DNA of 64,000 nucleotides from Haematococcus lacustris (taxonomy: Eukaryota > Chlorophyta > Chlorophyceae > Chlamydomonadales > Haematococcaceae). How positions within the stretch are numbered: position 1 is the stretch's first letter; each line of letters starts with the position of its first letter. Under the pieces are notes generated by a model. That model did not search any database. It was not told the origin of the DNA and worked only from the letters and a program-made list of their open reading frames with translations. Positions 24,201 through 35,881 of the stretch are shown here, in pieces. Both the position numbers and the translations under genes were made by a program. Location: positions 3,053,015 through 3,117,014 of the forward strand of contig JASKMD010000009.1 in the NCBI GenBank assembly GCA_030144725.1. The letters are read 5' to 3'.

Positions 24201-27200
24201 TCGCCCACACCCGCACCTGCCCCCTCACCCTCAATCTCACACTCGCCCACCCCCGCACCCGCCCCCTCACCCCTCATACTCGCCCACACCCGCACCCGCC
24301 CCCTCACCCTCAATCTCACACTTGCCCACCCCCGCACCCGCCCCCTCACCCCTCATACTCGCCCTCACCCGCACCTTCCCCCATACACTCAATCTCACAC
24401 TTGCCGACACCCGCCCCCGCCCCCTCACACTCGCCCTCACCCTCACCCACCTACTCACCCTCAATCTCACACTCGCCCTCACCCCCATCCGCCCCCTCAC
24501 CCCTCATACTCGCCCTCACCCGCACCTGCCCCCTCACCCTCAATCTCACACTCGCCCTCACCCGCACCCGCCCCCTCACCCTTAATCTCACACTTGCCCA
24601 CCCCCGCACCCGCCCCCTCACCCCTCATACTCGCCCACACCCGCACCCGCCCCCTCACCCTCAATCTCACACTCGCCCACCCCCGCACCCGCCCCCTCAC
24701 CCCTCATACTCGCCCTCACCCGCACCTTCCCCCATACACTCAATCTCACACTTGCCCACACCCGCCCCCGCCCCCTCACACTCGCCCTCACCCTCACCCA
24801 CCTACTCACCCTCAATCTCACACTCGCCCTCACCCCCATCCGCCCCCTCACCCCTCATACTCGCCCTCACCCGCACCTGCCCCCTCACCCTCAATCTCAC
24901 ACTCGCCCTCACCCGCACCCGCCCCCTCACCCTCAATCTCACACTTGCCCACCCCCGCACCCGCCCCCTCACCCCTCATACTCGCCCTCACCCGCACCCG
25001 CCCCCTCACCCTCAATCTCACACTCGCCCACCCCCGCACCCGCCCCCTCACCCCTCATACTCGCCCTCACCCGCACCTTCCCACATACACTCAATCTCAC
25101 ACTTGCCCACACCCGCCCCCGCCCCCTCACACTCGCCCACACCCGCCCCCGCCCCCTCACACTCGCCCTCACCCTCACCCACCTACTCACCCTCAATCTC
25201 ACACTCGCCCTCACCCCCATCCGCCCCCTCACCCCTCATACTCGCCCTCACCCGCACCTTCCCCCATACACTCAATCTCACACTTGCCCACACCCGCACC
25301 CGCCCCCTCACCCTCACTCTCACACTCGCCCTCACCCGCACCCGCCCCCTCACCCTTAATCTCACACTCGACCACCCCCGCACCCGCCCCCTCACCCTCA
25401 ATCTCACACTCGCCCTCACCCGAACCCGCCCCCTCACCCTTAATCTCACACTCGACCACCCCCGCACCCGCCCCCTCACCCTTAATCTCACACTTGCCCA
25501 CCCCCGCACCCGCCCCCTCACCCCTCATACTCGCACTCAACCGCACCCACCTACTCATCCTCAACCTCACACTCGCCCTCACCCGCACCCGGCCCCTCAC
25601 CCTCAATCTCACACTTGCCCACCCCCGCACCCGCCCCCTCACCCCTCATACTCGCCCTCACCCGCACCTGTTCCCTCACCCTCCATCTCACACTTGCCCA
25701 CACCCGCACATGCCCCCTCACCCTCAATCTCACACTTGCCCACTCCCGCACCCGCCCCCTCACCCCTCATACTCTACCACCCCCGCACCCGCCCCCTCAC
25801 CCTCAATCTCACACTCGCCCTCACCCGCACCCGCCCCCTCACCCCTCATACTCGCACTCACCCGCACCCACCTACTCATCCTCAACCTCATACTCGCCGT
25901 CACCCGCACCCGCCCCCTCACCCTCAATCTCACACTCGCCCACACCCGCACCTGCCCCCTCACCCTCAATCTCACACTTGCCCACCCCCGCACCCGCCCC
26001 CTCACCCCTCATACTCGCCCTCACCCGCACACGCCCCCTCACCCTCAATCTCACACTCGCCCTCACCCGCACCCGCCCCCTCACCCCTCATACTCGCCCT
26101 CACCCGCACCTTCCCCCATACACTCAATCTCACACTTGCCCACACCCGCACCCGCCCCCTCACCCTCAATCTCACACTCGCCCTCACCCGCACCCGCCCC
26201 CTCACCCTCAATCTCACACTCGCCCACACCCGCACCTGCCCCCTCACCCTCAATCTCACACTTGCCCACCCCCGCACCCGCCCCCTCACCCCTCATACTC
26301 GCCCTCACCCGCACCTGTTCCCTCACCCTCCATCTCACACTCGCCCACACCCGCACCTGCCCCCTCACCCTCAATCTCACACTTGCCCACCCCCGCACCC
26401 GCCCCCTCACCCCTCATACTCGCCCTCACCCGCACCTGTTCCCTCACCCTCCATCTCACACTTGCCCACACCCGCACCTGCCCCCTCACCCTCAATCTCA
26501 CACTTGCCCACCCCCGCACCCGCCCCCTCACCCCTCATACTCGCCCTCACCCGCACACGCCCCCTCACCCTCAATCTCACACTCGCCCTCACCCGCACCC
26601 GCCCCCTCACCCCTCATACTCGCCCTCACCCGCACCTTCCCCCATACACTCAATCTCACACTTGCCCACACCCGCACCCGCCCCCTCACCCTCAATCTCA
26701 CACTCGCCCTCACCCGCACCCGCCCCCTCACCCTCAATCTCACACTCGCCCACACCCGCACCTGCCCCCTCACCCTCAATCTCACACTTGCCCACCCCCG
26801 CACCCGCCCCCTCACCCCTCATACTCTACCACCCCCGCACCCGCCCCCTCACCCTCAATCTCACACTCGCCCACCCCCGCACCCGCCCCCTCACCCTCAA
26901 TCTCACACTCGCCCACCCCCGCACCCGCCCCCTCACCCTCAATCTCACACTTGCCCACACCCACACCCGCCCCCTCACACTCGCCCTCACCCGCACCCAC
27001 CTACTCACCCTCAACCTCACACTCGCCCTCACCCACACCCGCCCCCTTACCCTCAATCTCACATTTGACCACTCCTGCACCCACCTACTCACCCTCAATC
27101 TCACACTCGTCCTCACCCGCACCTGCCCCCTTACCCTCAATCTCACACTTGATTACACCCGCACCCGCCCCCTCACCCCTCATACTCGCCCTCACCCGCA

Positions 27201-30200
27201 CTTGCCCCCTCACCCTCAATCTCACACTTGCCCACACCCGCCCCCTCAAACTCGCCCTCACCCGCACCCACCTACTCACCCTCAATCTCACATTCGTTGT
27301 CACCCGCACCCGCCCCCTCACCCTCAATCTCACACTCGCCCTCACCCGCACCCGCCCTCTCACCCTCAATCTCACAATCGCCCTCACCCGTACTGTAACG
27401 TGCGGGAGTTCTCAACCACGACCCTACAGGTTAGATCTAGGCTAGATGCCAAGTACACGGGCTTAGAGCGGGATAGCTCATTGGGTTCTGTAAACCCACT
27501 GTTCCCTTTACGGGGTTCAGGGTACCTTGTGGCCAGCATGACACAATGGGCAATGGACACAGCCGACGGAATACACCGTGGCCTTGCACAAGCTTTAGCA
27601 CCCACGCACCCATGTGTGCTTCATGTATGTAACTTCATGCATGCACCAAGTGTGGACTTGCATGCACCGTTGCTGATAGCTCTATGACCAAGGAGGAGGG
27701 GAGAAATCTAACAGTTGTATGGTGCATGCAAGTGTCATGCTGGCCACAAGGTACCCTGAACCCCGGAAAGGGAACAGTAGGTTTACAGAACCCAATGAGC
27801 TATCCCGCTCTAAGCCCGTGTACTTGGCATCTAGCCTAGATCTAACCTGTGTGGTCGTGGTTGAGAACTCCCGCACGTTACACGTTACCCCCCCCTCACC
27901 CTCAATATCACACTCGCCCTCACCCGTACCCGCCCCCTCACCCTCAATATCACACTCGCCCTCACCCGTACCCGCCCCCTCACCCTCAACCTCACACTCG
28001 CCCTCACCCGCCCCCTCACCCTTACCCTTACCCTCACATTCACACTTGCGCACTATGAACTCTATGTGCTAGGATAAACACCCAGTGTTCAGCTTTTAGT
28101 GCGACCTCCGGCGGACAAGGCTGGAATTGCTCTCGTCAACGAGGAGAAGAGATAAGGCCAGCTGCCGAGTGCACTAGTCTTTGCTCCTCTCATGCCTCTT
28201 TGTTTGCCTTGGGTGCTAGCTGTGGTCTGTGGCTACAGCTAGGGCAGCTTGGTGGGGACATGTCCAGCCTGTGTCCAACGTTTGGAGGTGGGAGCAGGCC
28301 GCGCCACAGGCGGAAGCTCCTCCCTTAATGCACGCCGGTTTGTACCGGAGTAGTTTTCTTTCTTCTTCTCTTCTAAACACCCAGTGTATGCCATGCTGCA
28401 CGGGCTTTCACTCGAACTTGACCATGCTCACTCTTGGCCACTGCTCCCTCCCCTTGCCCCACTGGCCTTGCTCACTCCTGCCTGCCCCTGGCGCCTGGCC
28501 TGGCCCCTCAGGCTCACAAGAGCTGGGTGCTGGTGGTGGCCTGGAGCCCTGACGCCAGGTGAGGCGCACCTTCTCCCCACCTTCTCCCCTCCCTGCCTGG
28601 CCGCCACCTCGCCCACCTGCCTGACCGCCTGGCCTAGCCCCCTCTCACCCGCAGCTGCCTAGCCACTGGCGACATGGACGGCGCCATCTATGTGTGGAAC
28701 CCTCAGACAGGGGCCGCCCTGGGCTCATGCGGGGGGCACAAGAAGTGGATCACCTCCCTGGTCAGTGATGAGGGGGCAGGGGGGGCAGGGAGGTGGGGGG
28801 GTGCACAGCATGCATCCCAGCCTCCTGCACCACCAGCTGCCGCTCCCTTATCCTCCCTCTCCCTCGCTCAACCCCCCCGGGGACCCCTCCAAACCCCACC
28901 CACCCACACCGCCCCCGCACCCACTGACCCCCCTCACCTCCATTCTCACACAACCCTATGCACTCCTCCCCCTCCGCACCCCTCTCCCCTCCTCCCTCCC
29001 CGGCTCTCGCCACACCCTGACCACTAGCCCTGCCTCCACCGCCTGCCTCCACCGCCTCCCTGCTCCTCCCCTGCCCTCCCCTGCCCCCTCCTGGCCTGGC
29101 CCGGCCGCAGTCCTGGGAGCCGCTGCACCTGGCCCAGCCCAGCGTGCGCCGCTTTGCCAGCGGGTCGCGCGACACCACCGTCAGTGTGTGGGACGCGGGC
29201 AGCAGGCGCTGCCTGTTCAGCATGAGCAACCACAACATGGTGGTCACGGCGGTCAAGTGGGGCGGGGAGGGCCTCATCTACTCAGCCTCCAGGGACTGCA
29301 GGTGACACAGGGCAGCAGTGTACTCAGGGGGGGAGGGGGGGCTGGGAGCTGGGCGTGGAAGGGGTGGGGCAGGGAAGGGGTGGGTCAGGGAAGGGAGATG
29401 ACAGCAGGAGGTTATGGGCTGTGTGGGAGGTGTTGGGGTGTGGAGGTGTGGGGCCACGTTGGGACTGGGACTGGGCTATTGACGTCATTTTGGGCCGGCC
29501 CCGGACTTGCCCCCGGACTTTTCAGGCCAGAGGGGGCGTATGCAGGCAGGGTGGGCTGGCTGGCCAGTCAGGCAGCCTGCCCCAGTTTCCCCTGCCAGGC
29601 TTGCCTGCCTGCCTGCCCTTCCCCATGGACTGCCCCTTCACTTGCCAGCTAGCCCCTTAACCACCTTAACTGACTGCCGCCACCTGCCCACCCCTGGGCT
29701 GCGCACACTGCCAGAGTCGGCTGCCCTCCTTGCTGTCACCAGCTAGCTCAGATGAGCCCCTCAGCCGCCCCCTCATATGCTGCCACCATCATGGCCCATC
29801 ATCATGTCGACTGCCTTGACCCCGTCACCCTCCTCTTTCAGCATCAGCAGCTGCGGGTCAGGCCAGCAGCAGCACTGCTCGTGTGCAGCATCTCAGCATG
29901 GGACGGCGTCGATGGCAAGCTGGTGCGCGTGTTCAAGGGCCACGCCCACTGGGTCAACACGCTGGCGCTCAGCAGCGAGCATGCGCTGCGGACGGGTATG
30001 TAAGGCCGGGCTGGGGTGGGGTGGGGTGGGGCGGGGCGGGGCGGGGCGGGGCGGGGCGGGGCGGGGCGGGGCGGGGCGGGGCGGGGCGGGGCGGGGCGGG
30101 GCGGGGCGGGGCGGGGCGGGGCGGGTGTGACGTCGAGCTGAGTCAGCTGTAGCTCAGCACCCAGTCAGGGCAGGGTAGCAGTCCTGGAAGCAAAGGTGGA

Positions 30201-33200
30201 CAGCCAGGTCGTGACCTAGCCCTGTATCCCCCTGCCCCTCACCCTCTGCCCCTCACGCTCTGCCCCTCACGCTCTGCCCCACTCAGCTCTGCCCCAGCTG
30301 TGGTGCAGTGTTCAGGCATCTGGGCAGCCTGAGCCCGAGCACCAGACGTGAATCAGCTGTTCAGTGCCCCAGTCAGCGCACTGCCCCATGACACAGCCAG
30401 GGCGTCACACAAGCTCCATGTGCATGTGCAGCTGACCAGCCCCCTGAGGCTTGCGCTGCACATGTGCGGCTGCAGGGGCGTTTGACCACACAGGCAGTGC
30501 GCCAAAGGAGCCAGAGGCTGCCCGGGCGGTGGCATTGCAGCGGTGAGGACGGCTGTCCCCCTCCGCTGACCTGGCTGGGCCTGGTGCTGCTGCGGCAGTG
30601 GTTGAGATGGTGGTCATCAGCTGTGCACCAGGTCACCTGTGCTTACATGCCTAAACAGGAGCCAACAGGGGCCTCATAAACCACATTGCTGACCACCCCC
30701 TGCCGCCTTGCTGCCTCCTCGCTGCGACCCTGCCACCCTGCTGCCCTGCTACCCTGCTGCTGCCTTGCTGCTACCCTGCCACCCTGCTGTCACCCTGCTG
30801 CCCTGATGCCCTGCTACCCTGCCACCCTGCTGCCCTGCTAAGACTGGCTGCTGCCCCGCACCCACCGACGCGCACTGACCTGCTCCCCCCTGACCCTAGC
30901 CCTCAGCCCCCCAGCCTCCCCCCTGCCCTGCCCTGCCCTGCCCTGCCCTGCCCTGCCCTGCAGGTACCAGGCAGCTACCGGCGGCCTGCCTGAGCGCTTG
31001 GTCAGCGGGTCAGACGACTTCACCATGTTCCTGTGGACCCCCTCAGCCAGCAAGCAGCCCACTGCACGCCTCACAGGCCATGTGCAGACAGTCAATCAGG
31101 TGGGGGCAGCAGAGGGGCAGCAGGGGGGCAGCAGGGGGGCAGGGGGGGCAGCAGGGTGGGCAGGGGGCAGCAGGGGGCAGCAGGGGGCAGCAGGGGGGGC
31201 AGGGGGTAGCAGGGGGGCAGCAGGGGGCAGCAACCATGAGGTCTACTCCCCAACCAGGGGTCGGCCCTGCGCAGGTCAGCTTCTCGCCTGACGGCCGCTG
31301 GATCCTCAGCGCCTCCTTCGACAAGTCCATCAAGCTGTGGGACGGGACCAAGGGCACCTTCCTGGCCACATTCCGCGCTCACGTGGGGCCGGTCTACCAG
31401 GTCTGACCAGGCTAGGGCTAGGGCTAGGGCTAGGGCTAGGGTTCAAGAGGCAGGGGTACCCCCCACACCTGCACTTGATAACACACACATCACACGGAGC
31501 CCGAGCACAGCTGCCCTCATAAACGACGTCATTAGCAGGAGAGGCAGGGTAATCTGACGGCCTCACCTCACGGCTGCCCACCCACCCGCCTGCCCACCCT
31601 CCTGCACGCCCACCCTCCTGCCCACCCTCCTGCCCACCCTCCTGCCCACCCTCCTGCCCACCCTCCTGCCCACCCACCCGCCTGCCCACCCACCCGCCTG
31701 CCCACCCACCCTCCTGCACGCCCACCCTCCTGCCCACCCACCCGCCTGCCCACCCACCCGCCTGCCCACCCACCCTCCTGCACGCCCACCCTCCTGCCCA
31801 CCCACCCGCCCACCCACCCGCCTGCCCACCCTCCTGCCCACCCACCCGCCTGCCCACCTGCCTGCCCACCCTCCTGCCCACCCACCCGCCTGTCCACCCT
31901 CCTGATCACCCACTCTCCTGCCCACTCTCCTGCCCATCCACCTGCCCATCCACCTGCCCACCCACCCTCCTGCCCACCCACCCGCCTGCCCACCCTCCTG
32001 CCCACCCACCCGCCCACCCACCCGCCTGCCCACTCTCCTGCTCACCCACCCGCCTGCCCACCCTCCTGTCCCTCCTCCTGCCCACCCACCTGCCCACCCA
32101 CCTTCCTGCCCACCCACCCTCCTGCCCACTCTCCTGCCCACCCACCTGCCCACCCACCCTCCTGCCCACCCACCCGCCTGCCCATGAGCCATCCAGCCAG
32201 CCAGCCTGCCTGCAGGTCGCCTGGTCCTCTGACTCACGCATGTTTGTGAGCGCCAGCAAAGACTCGACCCTCAAGGTGGGAGCTGAGGCATCCCCACGGA
32301 GCTGCAGATGTGCAGCAGCTACTGCCACCCCGGTCACACACACAAAGTCGACCATGCTCCCCCAAGTCCTGCCCTGCACTACGACTCCCGCTGAGCACTG
32401 GACCGCCGTCTCACCCTCCTTCACCCTTTCCCTCTCCCCCTCCTGCCGAAACCTCGACCCTGCTTCACCTGCACCATCCCTGACCCCCCCGACCCCCCCT
32501 GACCTGCCTGCTGGCCACTGCCACCAGGTATGGGACATGCGCACGCGCAAGCTCAAGGTGGACCTGCCGGGCCATGCTGACGAGGTGAGGGTCAGGTGGG
32601 CCCCACCCCTCCCTCCCTGCTGACCAGCACAGCGGCAAGGTGTGGGAGGGCCCGTTAGGCTGTGGGGGGCCACGCAGACCCCGCCAGGCTCAGCTGAGTT
32701 CACTGCTGGCATCACTCCGCTTAGGAGTGATAGCAGCGTGGTGCTAGGCCCACGGGGGGGTGTGCAGAGCCTGCTTGGGGCAGGCTGCATCGCACCAGAG
32801 CATTGGGTGGACTCACCCCCATGGTCCTGCATAGGAAGTGAGGAGACAAACCCCCTCACAGCAGCAGCCATGGGATAACCCCCTTTGGCAGCAGCAGCAG
32901 CAGCAGCATCGGCTGACAGACACCCCCTACCCGCAAACACACCCGCGGCACGGCCCCCTCCCCTCCCCATCCCACCTCCCCATGTACTCCCCGTGCCTCC
33001 TCTATAGTCCTGGTGGGGGCAGTAGGGCAGGCCAGCCCTGCAGCCGGGCTCAGTAGCTGCCCAGCCGGCTGCTAATGGCCTCATTGATAGGACCTCCCCT
33101 GGGAAGTTGGCGAACCCTAACTCTGATCTTAACTCTGATCTTGACTCTAATGCTCTTTGTGTGAGTGCCAGGCGGGGTTGCCCTGCGGAGGAAAACCGCC

Positions 33201-33338
33201 CTTACTGCTGTGCTGACTCACGGCTGCTGTGTGATGTGTGTTGTGTTGTGCTAGGTGTTCTGTGTGGACTGGAGCCCTGACGGCTCGGGGGTGGCATCCG
33301 GGGGCAAGGACCACGTCATCAAGTTGTGGCGCCACTGA
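21263..33338 (+). CDS. NLE1: Notchless homologue (NLE1/Rsa4), WD40 ribosome-biogenesis factor
   Basis: Notchless/Rsa4 sits on the pre-60S ribosomal particle, where its N-terminal NLE domain is pulled by the AAA-ATPase Midasin (Rea1) to release assembly factors. Fifteen exons: 21263-21407, 21684-21796, 22103-22186, 22416-22487, 22781-22882, 28512-28558, 28655-28760, 29111-29301, 29889-29995, 30476-30542, 30964-31099, 31275-31400, 32216-32275, 32528-32584 and 33255-33338. They total 1497 nt, or 498 codons plus stop, with all phases matching and all donors GT. The NLE domain covers about residues 33-115 ([40 protein letters not shown]). The family's eight-bladed WD40 propeller follows, for example [41 protein letters not shown] and the C-terminal [12 protein letters not shown]. 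The family-typical stretch before blade 5 is present ([20 protein letters not shown], exon 10). Length matches the family. Intron 5 is 5.6 kb, filled with repeats and mobile elements; other introns are 100-960 bp. Confidence 0.95.
22905..27390. repeat. C-rich minisatellite, 42- and 37-bp units, in NLE1 intron 5
   Basis: About 4.5 kb is made of two interleaved units. One is 42 bp (ending ..CCCTCACCCTCAATCTCA) and keeps the reading frame. The other is about 37 bp (containing CCCCTCATACTCGCC) and shifts it. Shared internal words are CGCACCCGCCCCCTCA and CTCGCCCTCACC. Higher-order blocks of several hundred bases recur, such as the copies holding CCCATACACTCAATCTCACA at about 23860, 24375, 24725, 25085 and 25255. 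Long stop-free frames (up to 1423 codons) result from the composition. The array lies wholly between NLE1 exons 5 and 6 and is transcribed as intron. Confidence 0.95.
27394..27882. mobile_element. 489-bp foldback (MITE-like) element inside the minisatellite
   Basis: Two 151-bp arms (27394-27544 and 27732-27882) are inverted copies of each other with four mismatches by hand alignment (about 97% identity). They flank a 187-bp interior. The ends read TGTAACGTGCGGGAG and CTCCCGCACGTTACA. The minisatellite resumes on both sides, so the element interrupts it. No transposase is encoded. The flanks CGTAC and CGTTAC are similar but not a clean target duplication. It lies in NLE1 intron 5 and in RNA could form a hairpin of about 150 base pairs. 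Confidence 0.85.
27890..28050. repeat. Resumed C-rich minisatellite after the foldback element
   Basis: Three to four further degenerate units with CACTCGCCCTCACCCGTAC continue the intron 5 array to the right of the foldback element, ending in CCCTTACCCTTACCCTC. Confidence 0.85.
28076..28387 (+). mobile_element. Retroposon with 13-bp target-site duplication and TTTC-type tail
   Basis: The sequence AAACACCCAGTGT occurs at 28076-28088 and again at 28375-28387, enclosing 286 bp. Just before the right copy are a small hairpin (CCGG TTTGTA CCGG), then GAGTAGTTTTC and a degenerate TTTCTTCTTC tail. That is the anatomy of a target-primed retroposon, either a SINE or a 5'-truncated LINE end. I see no clear tRNA A and B boxes at its 5' end. 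The 3' end resembles that of the SINE at 47951-48164. It lies in NLE1 intron 5, about 125 bases before exon 6. Confidence 0.75.
30008..30124. repeat. (GGGGC)n pentanucleotide tract in NLE1 intron 9
   Basis: About 20 pure GGGGC repeats follow a few GGGGT copies, beginning about a dozen bases after the donor of NLE1 intron 9. The G-rich strand is the RNA-sense strand, so the intron RNA could form G-quadruplexes. Confidence 0.95.
30911..30960. repeat. (CCCTG)n tract in NLE1 intron 10
   Basis: Ten CCCTG pentamers immediately precede the acceptor of NLE1 exon 11. The upstream 200 bases are a looser CTGCCACCCTGCTGCC array. Confidence 0.9.
31104..31234. repeat. G-rich GGGGGCAGCA minisatellite in NLE1 intron 11
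   Basis: A short array of GGGGGCAGCA-type units fills most of the 175-bp intron between exons 11 and 12. Confidence 0.9.
31407..31442. repeat. Telomere-like (GGGCTA)n tract
   Basis: Five or so GGGCTA hexamers end in GGGTTC directly after NLE1 exon 12. They resemble a degenerate TTAGGG-type interstitial telomeric tract, with C in place of T. Confidence 0.6.
31575..32190. repeat. CTCCTGCCCACC minisatellite in NLE1 intron 12
   Basis: About 600 bases of 12- to 16-bp units alternating CCCACCCTCCTG and CCCACCCACCCGCCTG. They occupy most of the intron between exons 12 and 13. Long stop-free frames on the minus strand come from this composition. Confidence 0.95.
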
Positions 33339-33939
33339 GCACCGCGACGAGCGCTTGGTCAGGGTCGGCTCGTGCTACCACGCTGCGCCTAATCTCCATC
33401 ATGCCGCGTACCCTCACCGGGTACATAAAGCCCGGGGTTGCGCTACCACACTGTACGGCCTACTGCGAGGGTCTGCGACGACCTGCCGACAGCCGCACCG
33501 GTGGCGGTCGCTTGTTCTGCCGGTCGGCCTGTACAGCCCGACATGGTACATTTCTTGGGCCCTGGAGCGGCATAGGCAATGACCGGCTAGGAGCACTGGC
33601 CCACACTATTATTGGCCCACTGCAGACTATGACCTTGTTACTGACTATGACAGGCGGCAGCAACACATTCCAAGCGTGCTACGCAAATGCCTTGCGTGCA
33701 ACGTGTCCGCTGCCCTCCTCCTCGCCGCAACCCGTGTCTCTCCGCCCGCCACTGGCCACCTCCGGACCTCCAGCAGGTGCTAGGTAGGCACCGGCCCCCT
33801 TCCTACGACCCCACCCAGCCTCTGGGTCACGATCACGACCCGCATGCTCCTGAGCCTCCCTTGCCACCCCTAGGCTCATTTCAATCAAAGTCTTGGAAGC
33901 GCTCCAAGCCCCGCCAGCTCTCTTTCACCGCGATTTCAA

Positions 33940-34053
33940 TGAGGCGAGGCGAGGCGAGGCGAGACGACCATGTGTGGCCAGGAGTCGTAGACATTTCAAA
34001 TTAGTGGCCAGGATGCCCACATGGTCGTCTCGCCTTGCCTCGCCTCGCCTCGC
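33940..34053. repeat. Inverted repeat with GGCGA arms
   Basis: A left arm of repeated GAGGC units followed by GAGACGACCATGTG is matched in inverted orientation by CACATGGTCGTCTC followed by repeated GCCTC units. The loop is about 45 bases and the arms about 34 bases, with one or two mismatches. Confidence 0.85.
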
Positions 34054-34451
34054 CTCGCCTCGCCGGCGGGAATGACAGGGGCCCTATCTCAGGTTGCATG
34101 CTAAATAATGACAAAGGCTGGCTCTGTAACCCACCGCCTGATGCCTCTCTCCCTGCACGTCTGCCTGTGGTGACAAGCCTTATGTCAGCCTCGCTGGGTT
34201 AGTTTCATGCTGGGCACGATGGTTGAAGTGCTTGCAGCATCACCATGCCAACATTTGTGTCGAGACATCCTTGCAAGACATGTCAAGATGCTGACGCGTT
34301 TGTATTCGGTAAGGAGCAGCAGTGAGAGGACCAGCATCGGGAGACAAGCTGCACGGGTGAAGGCGCGTGCACTGTGACGTGCCCCATGACAACGTGCCCC
34401 ATGCAGTGATGCTCCTTTCCCGCGTGACATGTCGCCTCTGTATCGCTGCAT

Positions 34452-34513
34452 TGTATCGATACAAAAAATACACGTATTTTCGTGTATTTTCTTGTATTTC
34501 CTGTATCGATACA
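34452..34513. repeat. AT-rich 62-bp near-palindrome
   Basis: TGTATCGATACA occurs at both ends (34452-34463 and 34502-34513), and it is itself a palindrome. Inside, AAAATACACG and CGTGTATTTT face each other around a six-base loop. This AT-rich hairpin stands out in very GC-rich surroundings and could be a miniature foldback element. Confidence 0.8.
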
Positions 34514-34860
34514 TGTATTACCCATCACTGGCCCCATGGGAGTACTACACAATATATGAACAATTAATTACCTGAGACTAGGGATTGTTCGTATACTTGC
34601 GGCACCTTGCCGATGTGTACCAGGCGGGCTCAACCAGAATTAGTTAGGCACGAAGAGCAGGCGCATGCCATGGTTGCGAGATCAAGGTGGTGAGCAGGTC
34701 GCTGCCTACAGTCCGCAACGATAGAAGTAATGCGTGAAAGGTGGTGACGCTTATTCATTGCAAATGGCTGGCCCTGCAGCTGTTAACAGGTAACTGCTCG
34801 CATTCGCTCCCACATGCCACCTACATCATGTTGTGTACTACACGCATGTGTCGCACACCT

Positions 34861-35807
34861 ACCTACAAGCCTGCACCTACCCGCAGTGACAGACTGCCAT
34901 TGTGCGGCTGGCCCCAGTAGAGCTCTGTCAACAGCAGGCTCAGCAGCCCCAGGTGGCTGGACAGGGCTACAGCCAGGGCCAGAGGGGCAGGGCCCTCTGC
35001 AGCTGTCACCCTGCCTGCCTGGCCCCGTCTGGGTACCTGCTCAGCCCCCAGCTGCTGGGGACGTTCTGCTCCTGCCTGCCTATCCGGCTGCCGGCCCAGC
35101 AGCCTGGCTCCTGCCCTGCTGGGGCCCAGGGCCTGGCAGCTCAGGCCCCAGGGAAGGCTGGGACAGCGCAACATCAGCTGGGCGTGTTGGCCCTTCACCC
35201 GCTCCTTCCCAGCCTCCCCAGGGCTGCCTGCCTGCCTACCCCTGGACCTGTTGCAGCGCTGCTCAGCCTAACACCCTGCAGGCCTGTGTGGCAGGCCAGG
35301 CCCCCACACAGCCTGCTGTCCTGCTCTGGGGGTGGCGCAGACTCGCAGCCGCACTGTGAGGAGGGGGGTAGGACCCGGCACTGCTGGGCTGCCTGCCGCA
35401 TGCCCAGCAGATGCTCCGCCCTGCTGCAAGCTGTTGACTGCTGGGGCTCAGGGGCCCAGCCCACACACTTACGCTGCGGGCTGTCACACGCACTGCCTGT
35501 GTTGCGTAGGGCATGGCAGTGCGAGCCGGGCCCCTGTGCAGCCTGACTCGCACCTGCAGCTCTGCTCAGGTCAGTCGTGGCCACTGCAGCAGTCCAGGCT
35601 CTACCCTTCCTCTGGGCTGCTCCTTTACTAGGCAACCCTTGCTCAAATGCCTGAGCATCCCTTGGTGCTGCTGGCGCCAGTGCTTAGCACGCTGCGCTGC
35701 TCCTGGCCCAGCTCTAGGCTAGCACTCCACGCTACTCGAGCAGCCAGTGGCTCTGGCAGCTAAGGGCGACGCTGTTGAGGAGGGGAAAGCCGTCCAGCTT
35801 CCAAGCC
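34861..35807. other. GC-rich stretch of unknown coding status
   Basis: Forward and reverse frames are open here with gene-like GC-rich composition. One minus-strand segment ending at 34881 with a good GTAGGT donor encodes a hydrophobic helix-like peptide (ALSSHLGLLSLLLTELYWG). I cannot assemble a gene or name a family, so it may hold an unrecognised minus-strand gene or only L7/L12 3' sequence. Confidence 0.25.
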
Positions 35808-35845
35808 TTAGGCAAGTGCCACTTTTGCACCAGCTGCAGACACAA

Positions 35846-35881
<36 letters not shown>

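Larger units (their letters stand above)
33339..34860. other. NLE1 3' flank with two foldback structures; no gene seen
   Basis: No protein family is recognisable here. A plus-strand TGTAA at 34125-34129 is a possible NLE1 polyadenylation signal, though it is about 790 bases past the stop. The two palindromic structures in this stretch are listed separately. Confidence 0.5.

Noticed and set aside
22797..27687. Overlapping frames up to 1,423 codons rich in Pro, His, Thr and Ser
   Set aside because: They lie in the minisatellite between NLE1 exons 5 and 6. The exon junction without them gives the exact family sequence and length.
31560..32237. Minus-strand Gly/Arg/Trp-rich frames over 200 codons
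   Set aside because: They are the complement of the CTCCTGCCCACC minisatellite in NLE1 intron 12.
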